From positions 1 through 64,000 of the forward strand of contig JAHJLF010000072.1 in NCBI GenBank assembly GCA_018821925.1: a DNA stretch of 64,000 nt. The letters are read 5' to 3'. The translations under genes and the position numbers were made by a program. The notes under the pieces are model-generated. The model searched no databases and was not told the origin of the DNA. It was given only the letters and a program-made list of their open reading frames with translations. This DNA comes from Candidatus Edwardsbacteria bacterium (lineage in GTDB: Bacteria > Edwardsbacteria > AC1 > EtOH8). Shown here piece after piece: positions 1 through 9,262 of the stretch. Positions within the stretch are counted from its first letter, which is position 1, and the number at the start of each line of letters is the position of its first letter.

Positions 1-1442
1 CGTTGTTGCTGTTTGTTGCGTCAAACATAACGGCGGCTGATTTCACAGTCATTGACGATAAGTTCAATTCATATTATTATGATCTTGAATTGCGGGGCTT
101 GGTCGAGCCGGCGAGTTTGTACGGCCCGCTGACCTACCGCCAATATCAATCAATCCCCGATTCGACCAGGGAAACATCAATCTCACATTACCGGGAGCTG
201 GGGCTGCCGTTTTCCGGCAGTGAACAAATGCGCCTTTTCGGCCAAGTTGAGGCCCAGCTTCTTAAAAACAAAAATAAATTATCAACCGTCGGCGAGTTTC
301 ATGGCGGAATGCTGCTGGGCTCCGGACGGTGGTCATCCGCCGCCGTATATGAAGGAATATCGGGTGACGATCTTTCTTCAAATTATTACGGGTATCAGTG
401 GCGCGGAGTCAAGGCCAAGACCGGCCAGGTTTACGTAAGGTGGTCGGGCGATAAAAGCTTTTTCCAGATCGGCAAGGACCAGATTAACTGCGGGCTGGGG
501 CTGACGCTCTCGGGCCGGGATCCTTACGAGAATATTCAGGGGGGTGTGACCCTGGGGGATCACTTGAAACTTTACGGTTTTGTCGGCAAACTTGACGGCT
601 GGCTTAAGGACAGCGTTTTTGTCAACCGTTATCTGGCCGGGCATCGGGCCGAGATATCTTTTCCCCCATTTCAATTGGGATTCAATGAATATGTGATCTA
701 TGGCGGGCCGGGACGGAATGTGGAACTATATTATCTTATTCCCTTATATCTTTACCAGGGAGAGCAGATCAACCGCCAGTTTGACGATAACGTCATCTGG
801 AATGCCGATTTTAAAATCGTAAAACCTCCTTTCAGATTATCCGGAGAGGTGACCATTGATGATTTTCAGATAGAAAGGAAAACCGCCGGAGACCAGGAAC
901 CAACCGAAGCCGGATTTGGCCTACAGGCCGATTGGGCGGTTATATCCAGCCCCTGTTTTGTCACCACATCGCTTTCCTACCGGATGATCACCGGATGGAC
1001 ATACAATCAATCCAAGGATTGGAACCGTTTCTTGTTTGAATCCCAGCCGATCGGTTCCGAAGAAGGAAACGATTTCGACCGGTTGTCATGGAAATTAACT
1101 GCGAATTCTTCGGCCTGGATCGGCTCGGCCGAAGTATTTTATAAACGAAAGGGTCAGGGAAGCATCGAGGATCCATGGACTGAACCCTGGGCTCATGATT
1201 CAACCTGGCACGAGACCTTTCCCACCGGAGTGGTGGAGAAGACATTAGGCTGCCAGATTAACCTGGAATGGCAGACGACGGTAATTAAAATTTTGAATCA
1301 AAACCGGCTAATGAATGTCTTCGGATTATGGAGATATGAAAACAGCCAAAACTATGATAATATCTCCGGGCAAAACCGCAGTCAATGGTTGGCCGGGTTG
1401 GGACTGGGATTCAGTTTTTCGCAGGGAATAATCAATTTTTAA
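1..1442 (+). CDS. Wzi-like capsule-assembly outer-membrane barrel, 5' truncated
   Basis: The reading frame is open from the left edge, so the true start lies outside the window. The first residues visible (LLLFVASNITAA) look like the end of a signal peptide, with the mature protein starting near DFTVIDD. About 479 residues remain. The N-terminal stretch around YYDLELRGLVEPASLYG and the alternating polar/aromatic segments ending in GLGFSFSQGIINF resemble the Wzi family, outer-membrane beta barrels that anchor or assemble capsule. The gene lies just before a glycosyltransferase and a polyprenyl sugar-phosphate transferase, which fits a role in surface polysaccharide. Family assignment is by overall resemblance; another outer-membrane porin family is possible. 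Confidence 0.6.
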   Translation, partial: LLLFVASNITAADFTVIDDKFNSYYYDLELRGLVEPASLYGPLTYRQYQSIPDSTRETSISHYRELGLPFSGSEQMRLFGQVEAQLLKNKNKLSTVGEFHGGMLLGSGRWSSAAVYEGISGDDLSSNYYGYQWRGVKAKTGQVYVRWSGDKSFFQIGKDQINCGLGLTLSGRDPYENIQGGVTLGDHLKLYGFVGKLDGWLKDSVFVNRYLAGHRAEISFPPFQLGFNEYVIYGGPGRNVELYYLIPLYLYQGEQINRQFDDNVIWNADFKIVKPPFRLSGEVTIDDFQIERKTAGDQEPTEAGFGLQADWAVISSPCFVTTSLSYRMITGWTYNQSKDWNRFLFESQPIGSEEGNDFDRLSWKLTANSSAWIGSAEVFYKRKGQGSIEDPWTEPWAHDSTWHETFPTGVVEKTLGCQINLEWQTTVIKILNQNRLMNVFGLWRYENSQNYDNISGQNRSQWLAGLGLGFSFSQGIINF

Positions 1443-1502
1443 ACGGGCACTGATTCGTCTTTATAATGCCATAACCGTGTAATAGGTTTAAGTAAGCTTT
1501 TT

Positions 1503-2639
1503 ATGGATAGCAATCTGAAAAACACTAAAATTGCCATTGTCCACGATTATCTGAACCAATACGGCGGAGCCGAGAGGGTTCTGGAATCGTTGCACGGGCT
1601 TTTCCCGGAGGCTCCGATCTATACCCTGCTGCATGATCCCGATATGCTGCCAGGCCATTTCCGTGGCTGGGATATCCGCCCGTCCTTTCTCAACCGATTA
1701 CCAGGGCACCGGCGCCACTATCAAAAACTATTGGCTTTATTCCCACTGGCGGTGGAAAGCTTCGATCTAAATGATTACGACATAGTTATCTCCAGTTCCA
1801 ATGCTTGGGCCAAGGGGGCTATAACCACTAGCCGAACATTCCATCTTTGTTATGTACATACGCCCATGCGTTTTGTATGGGATTGGTATCATTATATTTC
1901 TCATGAACATAATGCCGTTACCAATCTCTTTCTGATCCCGTTTTTAAGCAGGATCCGCCTATGGGACGAATGCAGTTGCCAACGTCCGGATTTTTATGTT
2001 TCAAATTCAATGGAAGTGCAAAGGAGGATTGCCAAGTATTACCGGCGCCACTCTACGGTGGTTTATCCGCCGGTTAAAACCGATTTTTTCATTCCGCCGG
2101 AGGACAGCGCTATTGGCGATTACTTCCTGGTAGTGTCCAGGCTCAAGCCGCATAAAAGGATAGATCTAGCGGTAAAAGCATTCAACCAACTTAAGCTGAA
2201 ACTTATAATAGTCGGAGACGGCGGCGAATACAACCGGCTAAAATGCTTGGCCGGCCCGAACATCAATTTTGCCGGCAGGGTATCGGATGACCAGCTGCTG
2301 AAGTACTACCAGGGTTGCCGGGCCTTGATATTTCCCGCCTTGGAGGATTTCGGCATTGCCCCGGTAGAGGCCCAGGCCTGCGGACGCCCGGTTATAGCCT
2401 ATGGGAAAGGCGGCAGCGAAGAAACCATCGTGGATGGCAGGACGGGTATATTATTTCAGCAACAAACACCTGAGAGCTTGATTTCAGCGGTTACCGGTTT
2501 TAACCAGTTCCAATTTGAAAGCAAGACCGTAAGAAAACAGGCGGAGACTTTTGACCAAAAAATATTCGAGCAGAAATTCATCAGAATCTTAAGCGATCAA
2601 TATAAGGCATTCCTTCAACAGAGGCAGGGAGACCGATGA
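1503..2639 (+). CDS. Glycosyltransferase family 4
   Basis: 378-residue GT-B fold glycosyltransferase. The N-terminal acceptor domain opens with KIAIVHDYLNQYGGAERVLE, the GGAER loop typical of GT4. The C-terminal nucleotide-sugar domain has VSRLKPHKRIDLAVKAF and, near residues 280-290, the EDFGIAPVE (E-x7-E) signature followed by ACGRPVIAYGKGG. Such enzymes transfer a sugar from an NDP-sugar to a growing polyprenyl-linked glycan at the inner face of the membrane. The stop overlaps the start of the next gene (ATGA), so the two are translationally coupled. Sugar specificity cannot be read. No clear Shine-Dalgarno precedes the ATG. Confidence 0.9.
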   Translation: MDSNLKNTKIAIVHDYLNQYGGAERVLESLHGLFPEAPIYTLLHDPDMLPGHFRGWDIRPSFLNRLPGHRRHYQKLLALFPLAVESFDLNDYDIVISSSNAWAKGAITTSRTFHLCYVHTPMRFVWDWYHYISHEHNAVTNLFLIPFLSRIRLWDECSCQRPDFYVSNSMEVQRRIAKYYRRHSTVVYPPVKTDFFIPPEDSAIGDYFLVVSRLKPHKRIDLAVKAFNQLKLKLIIVGDGGEYNRLKCLAGPNINFAGRVSDDQLLKYYQGCRALIFPALEDFGIAPVEAQACGRPVIAYGKGGSEETIVDGRTGILFQQQTPESLISAVTGFNQFQFESKTVRKQAETFDQKIFEQKFIRILSDQYKAFLQQRQGDR

Positions 2640-4045
2640 GAAAATATTGGGCCGCAATATATTCCTGGATTATATTAGCCAGCGATTTAATATTAGGCTG
2701 GACTGCCGCCAATATTTTATGGACCCTGTGGTTTGTAAAATGGGGCCCCGGGCAGGGTCCGCAGCCGCTGGAGATGGAACATAAGGTAGCTTTGGTGGTT
2801 TTTCTGTTGCTCTCGGTGCTGCTGCACGGTGGGTATCGCCACACCTATAAAATGAATCGGCTGGAACAAATATTGAACATATATAAATCTTCACTTATAA
2901 GTCTGGTTTTCATTATAGTGGTGGTTTTTTTAATAAAAGGTTATCGGTATTCCAGGGGATTTATTGTTTTATATTATACGGCTGCGCCGTTCCTGCTCTC
3001 TTTGGGCAGAGTATTGTTTTTTGTATTCAGTGAAGAGCTTATGAAGCGCGGCTGGGGTATAAAAAATGCAATCATTATCGGCAGTGGGAAAACAGCCAAA
3101 GCCGTTTTTGACCATCTGATAACCAACCGGGCCTACGGATACAAGATAATAGGATTTTTGGTGGAGAACGAAAAGGATCTGCAATTCAAATACGGAGGGG
3201 TGAAGGCCATCGGCCTTCACCGGGATTGCGATATAGCCGTCAAAAGAAATAAAGTTGAGGAGATATTCATCCCGGGTCTGACCACTAAACTGGCCGATTA
3301 CAGCGACCTGATCGATCTCTGCCGCAACCATAAAATGGAGGTCAGCATAATTTCCCACCACTATGACCTATTGGCTAAGGTGGCCGGGATATATGATGTA
3401 GCCGGGGTGGCCATTGTGACCCAGCACGGGACCTTTTATAGCCGGTTTTACCCCTATGTCAAAAGGGCCATGGACGTTTCCCTTTCGACCCTGGCCCTGG
3501 CTGTGTTCAGCCCGGTGATGTTGGCAATCGCCCTGCTAATCAAACTCAACTCCCCGGGGCCGGTTTTCTTCAGGCAGACCCGGGTGGGAAGGAATAGCAT
3601 CCTCTACCCGTTGTTAAAATTCCGAACCATGCATAAGGATGCCGAAAAGGTAAAGGTGAACCTGCATCAGCATAACGAGGCCGATGGTCCGATATTCAAG
3701 ATCAAGGAGGACCCCCGGATCACCAGGGTGGGACGCTGGCTGAGGCGCCTGAGCCTGGACGAGCTTCCCCAGCTGATCAACGTATTCAAGGGGGATATGA
3801 GCCTGGTGGGACCGCGACCCCCATTGCCCTCGGAGGTGGAGAAATACCAGGATTGGCATAAATACAGACTACAGGGGCAACAGGGGATGACCGGGCTGTG
3901 GCAGGTTTCCGGCCGGAGCGAATTGTCCTTCGAAGAGATGGTGCTGTTGGACATTTACTACCTGGAGCACTGGTCGCCCATGATGGATCTGGAGATACTG
4001 ATCAAAACCATTCCGGCGGTGATCACCGCCAAAGGGGCCTACTAA
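2636..4045 (+). CDS. Polyprenyl glycosylphosphotransferase (WbaP/WcaJ type)
   Basis: 469 residues, the usual length for an initiating exopolysaccharide transferase. Four N-terminal membrane segments (to about residue 130) precede a Rossmann-like domain with NAIIIGSGKTAKAVF. A further membrane hairpin (RAMDVSLSTLALAVFSPVML) is followed by the catalytic bacterial sugar transferase domain, with FRQTRVGRN, LKFRTMHKDA, RRLSLDELPQLINVFKGDMS and VGPRPPLPSE. The enzyme moves a sugar-1-phosphate from a UDP-sugar onto undecaprenyl phosphate, the first step of surface glycan synthesis. It overlaps the upstream GT4 gene by four bases. The sugar, glucose or galactose, is not determinable by eye. Confidence 0.92.
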   Translation: MRKYWAAIYSWIILASDLILGWTAANILWTLWFVKWGPGQGPQPLEMEHKVALVVFLLLSVLLHGGYRHTYKMNRLEQILNIYKSSLISLVFIIVVVFLIKGYRYSRGFIVLYYTAAPFLLSLGRVLFFVFSEELMKRGWGIKNAIIIGSGKTAKAVFDHLITNRAYGYKIIGFLVENEKDLQFKYGGVKAIGLHRDCDIAVKRNKVEEIFIPGLTTKLADYSDLIDLCRNHKMEVSIISHHYDLLAKVAGIYDVAGVAIVTQHGTFYSRFYPYVKRAMDVSLSTLALAVFSPVMLAIALLIKLNSPGPVFFRQTRVGRNSILYPLLKFRTMHKDAEKVKVNLHQHNEADGPIFKIKEDPRITRVGRWLRRLSLDELPQLINVFKGDMSLVGPRPPLPSEVEKYQDWHKYRLQGQQGMTGLWQVSGRSELSFEEMVLLDIYYLEHWSPMMDLEILIKTIPAVITAKGAY

Positions 4046-4084
4046 GATTACAGATATGGGATAATAGATTTTAGGGAATTATAA

Positions 4085-5272
4085 ATGGAAAATACCGGGA
4101 ATAAAAAGATATCGCCCAGCGTGGTCCGGCTGGGGTGGGTCAGCCTGCTGACCGACGCCTCCTCGGAGATGCTATATCCGTTGATCCCCATTTTTCTGAC
4201 CACTGTGCTTAATGCCCCGATGGCGGCCCTGGGCCTGATCGAAGGGCTGGCCGAGAGCGCTGCCAGCATTCTGAAGATATTCTCGGGCTGGTGGTCGGAC
4301 CGGATCGGAAAACGCCGGCCCTTCGTGATTGGCGGCTATTCGCTGTCGGCCCTGTCCAAGCCGCTGATGATCTTCGCCCTGACGGCCGGCTGGCCGCTGG
4401 TTCTTCTACTGCGGGTGATGGATCGCACCGGCAAGGGCTTCAGGTCATCGGCCCGGGACGCCCTGATCGCCGACCACACCCCGGACTGTTTGCGGGGCCG
4501 GGCCTTCGGACTGCACCGGGCCATGGATTCCCTGGGAGCGGTGCTGGGCCCGCTGGCGGCCCTGTTCTTCATGAGCCGGCTGGGGGAGGGTGCCGCGGCC
4601 TACCGGACGGTCTTTTTATGGGCCTTCGTCCCGGCAGTGCTGGGGGTATTTCTGCTGTTCACCGTCCGGGACAAACCATTTGTCAGCCGCTATATAAAAC
4701 CCAAGTTCCAGTGGAAGGCCTTCAACCAGGATTTCAAGATATTCATTTTCATCAACCTGATCTTCGCCATCGGCAACTCATCGGATGTTTTTCTGATCGT
4801 CCGGGCCAAGGAGCTGTTCTCAACCAATCCGGTGGTGATGTCGCTGCTGGCCTACATGCTGTACAATCTGACCTATTCCCTGGGTTCCTACCCGGCCGGG
4901 ATGCTGGCCGACCGGATAGGTTCACGCAAGGTATTCACCCTGGGGCTGTTGGTCTTCGGGCTGGTCTATCTGGGCTTCGCCTTCAATCACAGCCCGCATA
5001 TGCTGTGGGTATTGTTCGCGGTCTACGGATTATATACCGCCCTGACCGACGGGGTGGGCAAGGCCTATGCCTCCAAGCTGGTGCAGGAGGAGCTGCGGGC
5101 CACCGGAATGGGGGTGTACCACATGTCCACCGGGCTGGCCAGTTTTGTTGCCAGCACCATCGCCGGGCTGTTGTGGCAGACCCTGGGGTTCAGGTCCACA
5201 TTCATCTTCGGAGCGGCCGCCGCCCTGCTGGCGGTGATCATGTTCGTATTTTTAATCAAAGGGAAGAAATAA
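4085..5272 (+). CDS. Major facilitator superfamily transporter
   Basis: 395 residues, almost wholly hydrophobic, with about twelve membrane segments. The start VVRLGWVSLLTDASSEMLYP and the loop SGWWSDRIGKRRPFVIGGYS, a variant of the MFS motif A between segments 2 and 3, are typical of a bacterial MFS subgroup of unknown substrate. A second motif-A-like loop, GMLADRIGSRKVF, occurs in the second half, as expected from the internal duplication. The stop codon abuts the ATG of the LolD-like ATPase, so the two are probably cotranscribed. Export of a glycan precursor or lipid is possible from context but is a guess. Confidence 0.85.
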   Translation: MENTGNKKISPSVVRLGWVSLLTDASSEMLYPLIPIFLTTVLNAPMAALGLIEGLAESAASILKIFSGWWSDRIGKRRPFVIGGYSLSALSKPLMIFALTAGWPLVLLLRVMDRTGKGFRSSARDALIADHTPDCLRGRAFGLHRAMDSLGAVLGPLAALFFMSRLGEGAAAYRTVFLWAFVPAVLGVFLLFTVRDKPFVSRYIKPKFQWKAFNQDFKIFIFINLIFAIGNSSDVFLIVRAKELFSTNPVVMSLLAYMLYNLTYSLGSYPAGMLADRIGSRKVFTLGLLVFGLVYLGFAFNHSPHMLWVLFAVYGLYTALTDGVGKAYASKLVQEELRATGMGVYHMSTGLASFVASTIAGLLWQTLGFRSTFIFGAAAALLAVIMFVFLIKGKK

Positions 5273-5950
5273 ATGACGGCAGTGATAGATGCCATAAATG
5301 TGAATCGGATATTCCAGGCCCCCAAAGGCGACCTTAAGGTATTATCCGAATTATCCTTCTCCATCGAAAAAGGCGGAACCGCCTCCATTGTGGGGGCCTC
5401 GGGCTCCGGCAAATCCACCCTGCTGCATATCCTGGGGTGTCTGGACCGGCCCACCGCGGGGAAGGTTATGCTGGGCGGGCAGGATACCTCGCTGTTGTCC
5501 GATCACGATCTGGCAGGGGCCAGAAATAAAAGCATCGGCTTCGTCTTCCAATTCCACCATCTGCTACCGGAGTTCACCGCGGTCGAGAACGTGGCCCTGC
5601 CCCTGCTGGTCGGCGGTATGGAAAAAAATGAATCGTTTGCTCTGGCCGAGAAGCTGATGGATGAGGTGGGCCTCAAAGAGAGGTGTCTGCACCGGCCCTC
5701 GGAGCTTTCGGGCGGGGAACAGCAGCGGGTGGCGGTGGCCCGGGCCCTGGCCAATTCGCCGGAGGTCATCCTGGCCGACGAGCCCACCGGCAACCTGGAC
5801 AGCCGGTCCGGAGGATCGGTGGCCGACCTGCTATGGCGGATGAACCAAGAAAAGAATATCGCACTGGTCCTGGTGACCCATAATAACGAACTGGCCGGGC
5901 GGGCCGAACGGATAATGGAACTTAAGGATGGACGATTATGGCCGAAGTAA
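5273..5950 (+). CDS. lolD: LolD-like ABC transporter ATP-binding protein
   Basis: 225-residue ATPase with Walker A GASGSGKS near residues 41-48, Q-loop region FVFQFHHLLPEFTAVENV, signature LSGGEQQR, Walker B VILADEPTGNLD and the switch histidine in LVLVTHNNE. The HHLLPEFTAVENVALPLL stretch is typical of LolD, which powers extraction of lipoproteins from the inner membrane with LolC/LolE. It starts directly after the previous stop and overlaps lptB by 13 bases. No LolC/E-type permease is in the window, so the partner must be elsewhere; a MacB- or FtsE-like role is the alternative. Confidence 0.82.
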   Translation: MTAVIDAINVNRIFQAPKGDLKVLSELSFSIEKGGTASIVGASGSGKSTLLHILGCLDRPTAGKVMLGGQDTSLLSDHDLAGARNKSIGFVFQFHHLLPEFTAVENVALPLLVGGMEKNESFALAEKLMDEVGLKERCLHRPSELSGGEQQRVAVARALANSPEVILADEPTGNLDSRSGGSVADLLWRMNQEKNIALVLVTHNNELAGRAERIMELKDGRLWPK

Positions 5951-6675
5951 ATAACCGAACACTGAAAATAAAGAACATCTACAAAAGCTACCGCAAGCAC
6001 CGGGCGGTGAACGGCATCTCCATCGAGATCAACCAGGGGGAGATAGTGGGGCTGCTGGGGCCTAACGGGGCCGGCAAGACCACCACCTTCAACGTCATCA
6101 CCGGACTGATCAAGCCCGACGAAGGTTCGGTGCACCTGGACGAAACCGACATTACTGACATGCCGATGTACCAGCGGGCCCGGCACGGCCTGGGCTACCT
6201 GACCCAGGAATCTTCGGTGTTCCGCAAGCTGACGGTGGCCGAGAATATCATGGCCATCCTGGAGATGATGCCTTTAAGCGATCAGCAGAGGCAGGATCGC
6301 CTGAAGAACCTGCTGCAGGAGCTGAGCATCACCCATCTGGCCGACAAGAAGGCCCATTCCATTTCAGGCGGGGAGCGGCGCCGGGTGGAGGTGACCCGGG
6401 CCCTGGTCACCAACCCGGCCTTTCTGCTGCTGGACGAGCCGTTCACCGGGATAGATCCCATCGCCCGGGCCGACATCCAGCAGGTGGTGATCAAACTAAA
6501 AGAACGCGGCATCGGCGTTCTGTTGACCGATCACAACGTCCGGGAGACCCTGGAGATCACCGACCGGGCCTATGTGGTCTACGAGGGCCAAATATTCGCC
6601 TCGGGCACGCCCCAGGAGATCGTGGATCACGCCGGGGCCCGGGAGAAATTCTTGGGGAATAAGTTCACCCTGTGA
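5938..6675 (+). CDS. lptB: LptB-like lipopolysaccharide export ATPase
   Basis: 245-residue cytoplasmic ATPase. Walker A GPNGAGKTT, signature ISGGERRRVEV, Walker B FLLLDEPFTGIDP and the H-loop LLTDHNVRETL are intact. The stretch GYLTQESSVFRKLTVAENI is close to the characteristic region of LptB, which drives LPS from the inner to the outer membrane with LptF/LptG. The start overlaps the end of the LolD-like gene. LptF/G/C/A are absent nearby. Presence of LptB implies a Gram-negative envelope with LPS-like lipid. Confidence 0.88.
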   Translation: MAEVNNRTLKIKNIYKSYRKHRAVNGISIEINQGEIVGLLGPNGAGKTTTFNVITGLIKPDEGSVHLDETDITDMPMYQRARHGLGYLTQESSVFRKLTVAENIMAILEMMPLSDQQRQDRLKNLLQELSITHLADKKAHSISGGERRRVEVTRALVTNPAFLLLDEPFTGIDPIARADIQQVVIKLKERGIGVLLTDHNVRETLEITDRAYVVYEGQIFASGTPQEIVDHAGAREKFLGNKFTL

Positions 6676-6723
6676 GGGCGGATCAGTATTTAATAAGCCA
6701 GATAATCATATAAGGGAAAAGTC

Positions 6724-7662
6724 ATGGATAAAAATGCCAAGATCTATGTGGCCGGACATGCCGGGCTGGTAGGATCGGCCATGCTGAAGCAGTTGAAAGA
6801 AAAAGGCTATCACAATATCATTCTGCGTGAGATGAACCAGCTGAACCTGCGGGATCAGTCGGCGGTAGGTGAATTTTTCAAAGCCGAAAAACCGGAGTAT
6901 GTCTTTCTGGCGGCGGCCCTGGTGGGCGGCATCCATGCCAATAACACCTATCCGGCCGATTTCATCTACGATAACCTGCTGATAGAGTGCAACGTCATCA
7001 ATGCCTCATACCTCAACGGGGTCAAAAAACTGCTGTTCCTGGGCTCCTCCTGCATCTATCCCCGGGAATGCCCCCAGCCCATGAAGGAGGAATACCTGCT
7101 GACCGGCCCGCTGGAACCCACCAACGAGCCCTACGCGGTGGCCAAGATCGCCGGGATCAAGATGTGCCAGGCTTACAACAAACAGTACGGCACCAAATTC
7201 ATCTCGGTGATGCCCACCAATCTTTACGGCCCCAACGACAATTACCATCCTCTCAATTCGCATGTCCTGCCGGCCCTGATCCGCCGCTTCCACGAGGCCC
7301 GGGAGGAGGGTCGGCCCTATGTGGAGGCCTGGGGCACCGGCTCGCCCCGCCGGGAGTTCTACTACTCCGAGGATATGGCGGCGGCCTGCATCTTTCTGAT
7401 GGAAACCTATGACGGCGGCGAAATTGTCAACATCGGCTGCGGACAGGATATGACCATCAGGGAGCTGACCGCACTGGTGGCCAAAACTGTCGACTATAAG
7501 GGCCAGATCCGCTGGGATGAATCCAAGCCCGACGGCACCCCCCGGAAATTGCTGGACGTCAGCCGACTGCACGGTTTGGGCTGGACCAAACACACCCCGC
7601 TGGAGGAGGGCCTCAAGCTGGCCTACCGTGATTTTCTGGAGAACCCCCAGATCAGAAAATAA
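6724..7662 (+). CDS. fcl: GDP-L-fucose synthase
   Basis: 312-residue extended short-chain dehydrogenase. It has the NADP-binding loop [17 protein letters not shown] near the N-terminus, a [16 protein letters not shown] segment containing the catalytic Ser/Cys region, and [16 protein letters not shown] with the YxxxK pair. [15 protein letters not shown] and [13 protein letters not shown] are also family hallmarks. It converts GDP-4-keto-6-deoxymannose to GDP-L-fucose, a nucleotide sugar for surface glycans, in keeping with the upstream glycosyltransferase genes. The partner GDP-mannose dehydratase (gmd) is not in the window. Start is supported by AGGGAAA eight bases upstream. Confidence 0.93.
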   Translation: MDKNAKIYVAGHAGLVGSAMLKQLKEKGYHNIILREMNQLNLRDQSAVGEFFKAEKPEYVFLAAALVGGIHANNTYPADFIYDNLLIECNVINASYLNGVKKLLFLGSSCIYPRECPQPMKEEYLLTGPLEPTNEPYAVAKIAGIKMCQAYNKQYGTKFISVMPTNLYGPNDNYHPLNSHVLPALIRRFHEAREEGRPYVEAWGTGSPRREFYYSEDMAAACIFLMETYDGGEIVNIGCGQDMTIRELTALVAKTVDYKGQIRWDESKPDGTPRKLLDVSRLHGLGWTKHTPLEEGLKLAYRDFLENPQIRK

Positions 7663-7708
7663 TGACAATGCGTTCAAATTAAAAAAATATAAAGACGGAG
7701 GAACTGTG

Positions 7709-8914
7709 ATGATCAAAGACCTTTCTGCTTTCTATTCCAAGAATGCCCTGAACATGAAGCGCTCCGAGATCCGGGAGCTTCTCAAATACACCCGCAAGCC
7801 GGAGATCATCTCCTTTGCCGGCGGGCTGCCGGATCCCCAGACCTTCCCGCTCAAGGACATCGAGGAGATAGCCTGCCAGGTGCTGAGGGAGAAAGGGAAC
7901 GTGGCCCTGCAGTACGGCCCCACCGAGGGCGAACTGCCGCTGCGCCAGGAGATCGCCAAATGGATGGCGGCGCATAAGGCCGGCATCAATCCCGAGAACA
8001 TCATGATCACCTCGGGTTCGCAACAGGGCCTGGACATCATCGCCAAGGTGTTCATCGATCCGGGCGATCCCATCATCGTGGAACTGCCCAGCTACATCGG
8101 CGGGCTGCAGGCCTTTCAGGCTTACCGGGCCAAGATGATCGGCATCCCCCAGGATAACGACGGGATGAAGGTGGACAAGCTGGAGAAGGTTCTGGCCCGG
8201 ATGGCCAAGAAGAAAAAGAAGCCCAAGTTCATCTACGTGGTGCCGGATTTTCAGAACCCCTCCGGGGTGACTATGTCGCTGGAGCGCCGGAAGAAACTGC
8301 TGGAGCTGGCCTATAAATACGAAGTGCCGATCATAGAGGACAGCCCCTACCGCGACCTGCGGTTCACCGGGAACGATGTGCCGCCCATCTACAGCCTGGA
8401 CACCCAGAACCAGGTGATAGTGCTGGGCACCTTCTCCAAGATATTCTGCCCCGGCCTGCGTCTGGCCTGGCTGATGGCCCCGGCCGCCTGGACCGACCGG
8501 ATGATAGTCTCCAAGCAGAGCATGGACCTGGCCAGCCCCACTTTCAACCAACTGATCGTGGCCGAGTATATGAAGCGCGGGCTGCTGGTAGGACAGGTCG
8601 AGAACATCAAAAAACTGTACGGCAAAAAGCGGGAGGTGATGCTGAAGGCCCTCAAGAAGAACATGCCCAAGGGGGTCAAGTGGACCAAGCCGGAGGGGGG
8701 GCTGTTCCTGTGGGTCAAACTGCCCAAGAACATGAACGCCACCGAATTGTTCATGAAGGCCATCGAGGAGAACGTGGCCTATGTGATAGGCTCGGCCTTC
8801 CACTGCGACGGCAAGGGGCAGAACACCATGCGGCTGAATTTTTCCTACGCTTCGGAGGAACAGATAGCGGAGGGCATTCAGCGGCTGGCCAATATGATCA
8901 GAAAGAATATGTGA
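7709..8914 (+). CDS. PLP-dependent aminotransferase, LysN / 2-aminoadipate type
   Basis: 401-residue fold-type I aminotransferase. The ATG at 7709 is chosen because GGAGG lies seven bases upstream and family similarity begins there (MIKDLSAFYSKNALNMKRSE); the frame is open further upstream only by chance overlap with fcl. Landmarks are ISFAGGLPDPQTFPLKD, YGPTEGELPLRQEIA, VPDFQNPSGVTMSLERR, EDSPYRDLRF and the PLP lysine in LGTFSKIFCPGLRLAW. Relatives act on 2-aminoadipate, aromatic or branched amino acids; the exact substrate is not readable. Confidence 0.87.
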   Translation: MIKDLSAFYSKNALNMKRSEIRELLKYTRKPEIISFAGGLPDPQTFPLKDIEEIACQVLREKGNVALQYGPTEGELPLRQEIAKWMAAHKAGINPENIMITSGSQQGLDIIAKVFIDPGDPIIVELPSYIGGLQAFQAYRAKMIGIPQDNDGMKVDKLEKVLARMAKKKKKPKFIYVVPDFQNPSGVTMSLERRKKLLELAYKYEVPIIEDSPYRDLRFTGNDVPPIYSLDTQNQVIVLGTFSKIFCPGLRLAWLMAPAAWTDRMIVSKQSMDLASPTFNQLIVAEYMKRGLLVGQVENIKKLYGKKREVMLKALKKNMPKGVKWTKPEGGLFLWVKLPKNMNATELFMKAIEENVAYVIGSAFHCDGKGQNTMRLNFSYASEEQIAEGIQRLANMIRKNM

Positions 8915-9262
8915 TCCCGGCATATAAGCATGATGGGTAGACAGTATACAGTAATCAGTAGGGGCGGGGTTTAAACCCGCCGACCTCACCCCCGACCCCT
9001 CTCCTAAAGCATTAGGAGAGGGGCTTTTGTGTCCCCTAAAAAGGGGAGGATATGAGGGGTGTCTTGGTTCGGGCCGTGTACAATACCGTAGGGATATGGT
9101 CGCCATGTCCGGCACCATGCCTACCCGGCAGGAAACATTGGGCCGGCCCCGGCCGGCGGGTTTTCTGTTTGACATATGGGATAATTAATAGTAGAATACT
9201 TATAACATATCATCATTGGGCTTAAGCAATACCATTACTCTAATACTGTAAAGGAGAACAAG
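8915..9262 (+). other. Intergenic region with repeats and a promoter
   Basis: About 350 bases without a gene. It starts with a GACAGTATACAGTAATCAGTA element (about 8939-8960), then a GGCGGGGTTTAAACCCGCC-like hairpin. A C/G-rich palindrome of the dispersed family A follows at 8983-9024 (stem arms 8996-9005 and 9014-9023, followed by CTTTT, so it may also terminate transcription). A G+C-rich stretch and a promoter for the first surface protein complete the region. Confidence 0.6.
9169..9197 (+). promoter_or_regulatory. Sigma70-type promoter for the first YVTN gene
   Basis: TTGACA (9169-9174), a 17-base spacer and TAGAAT (9192-9197, five of six consensus bases) lie about 65 bases before the start codon. 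This is the best promoter match in the window. Confidence 0.65.

Noticed and set aside
4291-5337. 348-codon plus-strand frame in the MFS gene
   Set aside because: Gly/Arg/Pro-rich shadow of the MFS coding sequence; no ribosome site.
7517-7708. 64-codon N-terminal extension of the aminotransferase
   Set aside because: It overlaps fcl in another frame, lacks family similarity, and the ATG at 7709 has a good ribosome site.
7679-9175. 498-codon minus-strand frame
   Set aside because: It lies opposite the aminotransferase gene, with protein composition typical of antisense frames and no recognisable motif.
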